A DNA stretch of 64,000 nt from Larimichthys crocea (lineage: Eukaryota; Chordata; Actinopteri; Sciaenidae), in NCBI RefSeq assembly GCF_000972845.2, contig NW_020852345.1, forward strand, positions 226,357 through 290,356. The letters run 5' to 3'. The notes under the pieces were generated by a model. That model saw nothing but the letters and a program-made list of their open reading frames with translations. It was not told the DNA's origin and did not search any database. How positions within the stretch are numbered: the first letter of the stretch is position 1; every line of letters starts with the position of its first letter. Made by a program: the position numbers and the translations under genes. This document shows, in pieces, positions 59,473-64,000 of this stretch.

Positions 59473-59927
59473 GATCTTCACTTGGCTTGATGTTGTTAAG
59501 GGGTTTTTCTTTACCATGGAAAGGGTCCTACGATCACCCACCACTGTTCTTCTGTGGATGCCCAGACCTTTTTTGTGTTGCAGACCTCATGAGTGTGTTC
59601 TTCTGTTGATTTGGTTACTCCCATTGTTCCTGCCATCTCTCTAATGCATTTTCTCTTTTGTTATAGCCTAAGGATGGTCTGTTTCATCTGCATTGAGAGC
59701 TCCTTTGACCTGTGTGGGTTCAAAGCAGCAGCTTCCAAATACAAATGGAATCAACTTTTAACTGCTAAATTGATGAACAGATAATAAAAGAATAGCTCAC
59801 ATCTGTCTATGAAACAGCTTTTGAGTCAACTGTCCAAATACTTTTGGTCTCTTGAAAAAGGGGGAGCTGCATATTAAAGAGTTGTAATTATTAAACCCTT
59901 TGTCCAATTTGTAGATAGTGCACTCAA

Positions 59928-61268
59928 TAGAGGTGTCACGATACCAAAATGAGTAACCACGATACTATACCAGACAAAGTATCACGGTTCCAGGTATTAT
60001 CGCGATACTGCAGCCTTTTTATATTATTATTTTTGTGAACTGCAATGTATTTGTACAAGTTATAAATACGTATTAATTACTAATGTTGTTTGGTGTATGA
60101 TAAACATAATACTGGTGAAATAAAAATGACACTGAAACAAGTTTGAAACAACGAGTTTGTTTTTTTGAGCAAAATTAGTGTTGTCAGTCATAGACATCGT
60201 ACGTCGACGTCGCCGCCATTTCGATGTGGCAAAGTAACTGGCAACACACGAAAAAAGCTGTGCAAGAGTATTCTTTTCCAAGGTTTTTAACTTACACACA
60301 CACACAGAGACTGCAATTGTATAGCTGTATAGATATGTATGTTCATCAATGCCCCCTGTGTAGCTGTAAACACTCAGCATTAGAAAAATACATACGTTGG
60401 TTTGATGGTTAATTATATCCTAAACATAAGGAGTAAACATTTATAATCATCACTTTAAAAGTTACATACGTTGTTTTTGGTGCCTGTTTGTTTTCCATAT
60501 ATATTAGTGTGTGTGTGAATGGGTATATAAGAGGCATTAACTTAAAGAACTTTTAGAAAGGCTCTTTATGAAGTTCAGTCCATTTCCTTTTATTAATTTA
60601 TGGGGCAGATCTTCCACATCCTATATGGCGGACACGTTAACGTAACGCAGCAACAGACCAACCTGCTCAATGAGGCGTATATGTCTATGTATATATGTCT
60701 GTGTATATATCTCTATGTATATATGTCTATGTATATATCTCTATGGTGCCACTAACGACGACGCCGTGGCAGACTCGCCGCTCGGGCCCAGTGCTTCTGC
60801 CACGGTGAGCGTGTTGTCTCTTGTTTGTGACTGTAAGCCGTGCGCGGATCTGGGCAAGACAGAACTTTAGCTTGTTGTTTGTTTTGAAGCGACTTTCTAT
60901 GGAAGCGGAGCTGTCTTCATGGAGTTCGTTCTTGCCGGCAGAAACAACGAACAGCCAATGAGCTAACAGACGGGTGGACCCAGCGTGTGGAAACAGCCTA
61001 TCATATCCCCGGACATCACCAGTAACAGGCAAACAGCCAATCATTCAGCAGCTGTGTCGTTCGGTTGCAGTACTTGCCATGTTTGTTTGTTTACGAGGGA
61101 GTAGCATGCAGTGCGAAGCAGAGAGGAGAGCAGAGGCGGCTGCTATGTAGCGGAGACTGGCACCGGTAGTATAGTAAACCACGGTAGTACCGTAGTGTAG
61201 AATTTCTAGTATAGTAAGAACCGTTCTAATTTGGCACCGTGGGGTACCGTGTATATCGTGCAACTCTA
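59928..61268. mobile_element. Non-autonomous hAT-like element with exact 8-bp target duplication
   Basis: The 1,341-bp insertion begins TAGAGGTGTCACGATAC and ends with the inverted form, GTATATCGTGCAACTCTA. It is bracketed by identical GCACTCAA at 59,920-59,927 and 61,269-61,276. The ends repeat CGATAC and TACCGTGG-type words. No transposase is encoded. Inside are a GC-rich block (60,750-61,150) and a TATATGTCTATG tandem stretch. The 8-bp duplication and TAGAG/CTCTA ends fit hAT. It sits within the Tc1 element near its 5' end. Confidence 0.85.
60675..60745. repeat. (TATATGTCTATG)n-type minisatellite
   Basis: Alternating TATATGTCTATG and TATATCTCTATG units, about five in all, inside the hAT-like element. 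Confidence 0.8.
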
Positions 61269-62215
61269 GCACTCAAGTCCATATTCATTATTTAATTAAA
61301 ACTTGAATATATTTTGGTGAACAACCAAAATAACAAAACTTGTCTCAGTGTCCAAATATATATGGACCTAACTGTATGCTAGTAACTAGGGATGGGTCAT
61401 GATTTTCCAATAGTAATGGAAAAATGCAGGAGAGCAGTAACAAAGTGGCAGCAGTTTCTGTTTATGAATGCCACCACAGCCTCTCGCTACCATCATTCCA
61501 CTACAGAGCAGTCCACTCGGTACAGTCTGGAACTAAAAGTAGATGTTCTCATCAGAAATACAAGAATTCCATTATGAGTAATGAAATAAATAAATATGCA
61601 AGATGTGCCATTATATTAACTTGCGTTTTTAGACATAGATATGAGCTTTTTTCACCTGGCCCCAAAATGTCTGCACATCCCCACAAACAAAGAGCACCCC
61701 ACACACTATACCATCATGTTATATCTATTATAGCATGTCAGCACGCGGCTGTGTGGGGCGATTTGAAAAATTAACATGCAGCAAAAAAGTGAATAATATA
61801 TGGAGCAGTGTTGTGAAGAGGAGTCCTGTGACAGAGGAGAATGTTGCCTCGTGGGGTTGGGGATTTCTGACACCGGTGCCCTTCTGCATATATGCCATGT
61901 GAATATTGTAAATCCCATGGTAGATTGTTCCTTCCACACATCTGCTGGTCTGCCTTGATCAATTAAACAGCTCAGGAGCAGACAAGCCTCGCTTTTCCCC
62001 TCGCTTACTCCTCTACCTCCACCTCATTCCCTGATGTGTGGAGGAAGTGCAAAGCGTCCACTTCCTCCATGACTGTCTCCATGGAGTTTCAGAAACTGTG
62101 GCGTGTTTTGTTTTTTGTGCGTGCTACCAGGTTTTTGAGGTTCTACCGGTAATTCACTGCTGGTATTTCAATGTGTGTGAGTGTCTGTGTGTCTGTGTGT
62201 GTGTCAGTGTCTTAC

Positions 62216-62301
62216 CCTCTGTCATACAGAAGACTCTGAGGAAGGCTAGGAGCTGGGCTGAAATGGGGGGTTCATTACAGTGCACAGCAAAGATACAGGA
62301 C
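62216..62301 (-). CDS. setd3: SETD3, internal exon
   Basis: This 86-nt exon runs from the TTTTCAG acceptor to G|GTAAGA. One base completes Ala with the previous exon, then SCIFAVHCNEPPISAQLLAF and LRVFCMTE follow. The human equivalent is SSVFALHFTEPPISAQLLAF. It links the SET domain to the substrate-binding domain. Phases match on both sides. Confidence 0.96.
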
Positions 62302-63739
62302 CTGAAAATACAACATATAGAACAAAAGATTAGTAATAAGTCAATAAACATGATAAAACATGTGAGCATGTGCATTGCATGTCACATGTCAAATAGTGTT
62401 AGAAGAGCTTACACAACTTATTCAGCACAGAAAGTCTGTAATAAACATTCTGACACTGAAGTGATGATACAAGTATCACTGGACAGTGCACTGTTTCAGT
62501 CACATTTCATGCTGCTAGGAGTTTTTGTCTCAATATGGTGAACTATATACATGACCAGTACTTAATGTTATGTGTACAAAATAACTTCCTTAAGTATAAA
62601 TAAATAAATAAATAAATGAATAAATAAAAATATATTACCTGTACATAAAACACAGACAACATGAGATCACATTGCTGTTTTTTTTTGTGTATCTCTAAAC
62701 TCAATATGAGTGTTGCTGTTGGGAGTATTTGTCAGGTTGGTGAAAGTCAGCAGTGTGACAGAAAATATATGAAACAGTATGATCCAGGATCAGCACAAAC
62801 CATTCCACATCATAACATTACACACTGAGGTAATTTGGAAAAGGTCTCTCCTATTTCAGCAAAGTGATCGATGTGGCAATCCGTAGCACAGGGTCAACAT
62901 TATTATAGCACACAAACACATTACAGCCACCTCCCCACATCTCCTATTAAATTATCCCTCTGTCCACTGCCATAGCAATACACCATCCAACTCAAGGAAG
63001 TTAAAGCTCTGGAGGAAATGATGTACTCTAATGCAATGTGTGTTTAAAGGTTCTGTAGACTTAGACAAATAAATAGTGAATAGTCAAAGTGCTCCCTTCG
63101 TTCCACTTATCACACTGTTAAAGGAATAAATTGGAAGCAAAGGGAGTGATTTCTGATAATAGCAGCTGCTCAACACAATCTGATGCGCTTTCCTTTGAAA
63201 ATTATCTACGAGCATATCTGTCATTTTAATAGAGCACTAAAGCAACAACGGGTATTGTTTCATTTAATTTCCACTGTTGAGATTTAGACTGTCATCAATA
63301 AGAGATTAAAAGGCGTCTGATTAAAAATGCTGAGAAGAGAATGCTGCATAAAATTAAGGGGCTAATGATAAAATGATTAAGCTTCTTGGTGATGAAAGTG
63401 TTGGGGTGGATCGTAAGTGATACTTGGTGGGAGAGGAAAAAAGAAACCTGCTGCAACATTTATATTATATGTTTCAATTACGCTAAAGAGGGGCTTCATT
63501 TGTTGGAATATCTACTGTTGGAAGAAAACGTGCACTGCGGCTATATAAAGGTGCATGCAGCTAGTGAGGAGCCTGAAGCCCTGCTTGACCCATATTAAAA
63601 GCTTCAGAGTAAAACGCTTCAAGCCTAGTCTGCAGATTGAGTTACTTGCGAGAGCAAACGGTGTGTCTGTTAAGAAGCAGAAAGGAAAGAGGACGGGAAA
63701 ATAAAAAAACTTCTTAACAGTGAGGACAGTTAGACGTAC
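62302..63739 (-). other. setd3 intron, no transposon recognised
   Basis: 1.44 kb. A TAAA/AATA-rich stretch lies near 62,600-62,632. Positions 63,110-63,380 are AT-rich unique sequence with many ATTAA/TAAT cores (for example GATTAAAAATGC and GGGGCTAATGATAAAATG) that could be conserved non-coding DNA. No alignment was possible. Confidence 0.5.
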
Positions 63740-63906
63740 GCTGGGATGCCGGCTCGTGCCAACACTTCGGCCTTCATGGCGTAGAGTCGTTCGCTCTTAC
63801 TGATGCCCAGCTTGATCTTCACTCGGTCATGGGCATTGTCTTGAAAGAAGAAGCCATTGTGGATGACAAACTCAGCATTGGATCTTGTACCATAGAAGAT
63901 GTAGAT
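63740..63906 (-). CDS. setd3: SETD3, exon encoding the end of the SET domain
   Basis: SETD3 transfers methyl from S-adenosylmethionine to His73 of actin. This 167-nt exon follows a CCTGTAG acceptor and reads IYIFYGTRSNAEFVIHNGFF, then FQDNAHDRVKIKLGISKSER and LYAMKAEVLARAGIP, ending GC|GTACGT. The YGTR motif carries the residues equivalent to human Tyr313 and Arg316, which line the histidine pocket; both are intact. Identity to human is high throughout. The start codon, N-terminal exons and the rest of the SET domain lie to the right of the window. Confidence 0.97.
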
Positions 63907-64000
63907 CTACAGGAAGAAGAAATCATCAGCATCATCACGTCTTAATGGCATGCATTTATGTGGGACTTTCTTTAAGGCAGCATGGAAATAACACACAGTA
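63907..64000 (-). other. Part of the next setd3 intron
   Basis: Sequence upstream of the exon on the minus strand, running off the window. No exon is seen. Confidence 0.7.

Larger units (their letters stand above)
58543..61380 (-). mobile_element. Tc1/mariner element, decayed and split by two insertions
   Basis: On the minus strand the 5' terminal repeat is at about 61,375-61,320 (TACAGTTAGGTCCATATATA...TTTGGACACTGAGAC), a common Tc1 end. Transposase pieces follow in order. About 59,780-59,475 reads CIREMAGTMGVTKST, the first helix-turn-helix. About 59,095-58,910 reads TKSTIKRRLYKSKYRDFTTK and CKPLITLKNRKARLD, then a broken LWTDE motif. About 58,750-58,660 reads YRDILSVQIQTNSAKL and DNDPK, the second catalytic Asp region. 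Frameshifts and stops make it inactive. The 3' end beyond 58,543 was not identified. Confidence 0.85.
57933..62215 (-). other. setd3 intron filled with nested transposons
   Basis: 4.28 kb between exons. Positions 57,933-58,540 are unique sequence with a G-rich run (58,138-58,156). Positions 58,543-61,380 are a Tc1-like element with insertions, listed separately. Positions 61,381-62,215 are unremarkable and end in a short TG-rich stretch next to the donor. Confidence 0.8.

Noticed and set aside
1..64000. CRISPR array, operon, phage or bacterial defence system
   Set aside because: The sequence is vertebrate nuclear DNA with introns and fish transposons; the direct repeats present are microsatellites or transposon arms.

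Overview
The window reads as teleost (most likely percomorph) nuclear DNA. The signs are dense (AC)n/(TG)n microsatellites, compact introns, tRNA-type fish SINEs, Tc1/mariner, hAT-like and Penelope-like debris, and two split vertebrate genes. All family assignments are by eye; no search was run.

Layout. Positions 1-32,504 belong to the 5' part of a bcl11b-type zinc-finger gene on the minus strand. Coding exon 1 (32,450-32,504) and exon 2 (24,628-25,092) are visible. The large zinc-finger exon is not in the window, so the gene runs off the left edge. A CpG-rich promoter/5'UTR block follows at about 32.5-33.5 kb. Positions 33.5-40 kb are quiet upstream DNA. Positions 40-50.3 kb are a transposon and duplication cluster: SINEs, a 403-bp direct duplication, a Penelope-like remnant, hAT-like ends, a nested transposon carrying a decayed Ulp1-type peptidase, and a Ty3/gypsy scrap. 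Inside this cluster, at 42,642-43,058 on the plus strand, is an unrecognised two-exon reading frame of 114 codons with good splice sites. Positions 50.3-56.7 kb are mostly unannotatable, with one weak minus-strand exon pair near 53 kb. Positions 56,756-63,906 hold the 3' half of setd3 (actin-histidine methyltransferase) on the minus strand. Its introns host a Tc1-like element interrupted by a LINE tail and by a hAT-like insertion with an exact 8-bp target duplication. The 5' exons of setd3 lie beyond the right edge.

BCL11B and SETD3 are neighbours in the same orientation on human 14q32, so the two known genes form a conserved syntenic pair. Nothing suggests that they act in one pathway. BCL11B is a nuclear transcription factor and SETD3 methylates cytoplasmic actin.

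Most worth a second look: (1) the small two-exon frame at 42.6-43.1 kb, with a consensus CRE 15 bp before its ATG; (2) a 57-nt in-frame extra exon in setd3 that is absent from the human protein as I know it; (3) the nested element at 45.9-49.3 kb; (4) the sharp split between the microsatellite-rich, transposon-poor bcl11b intron and the transposon-rich, microsatellite-poor flank.
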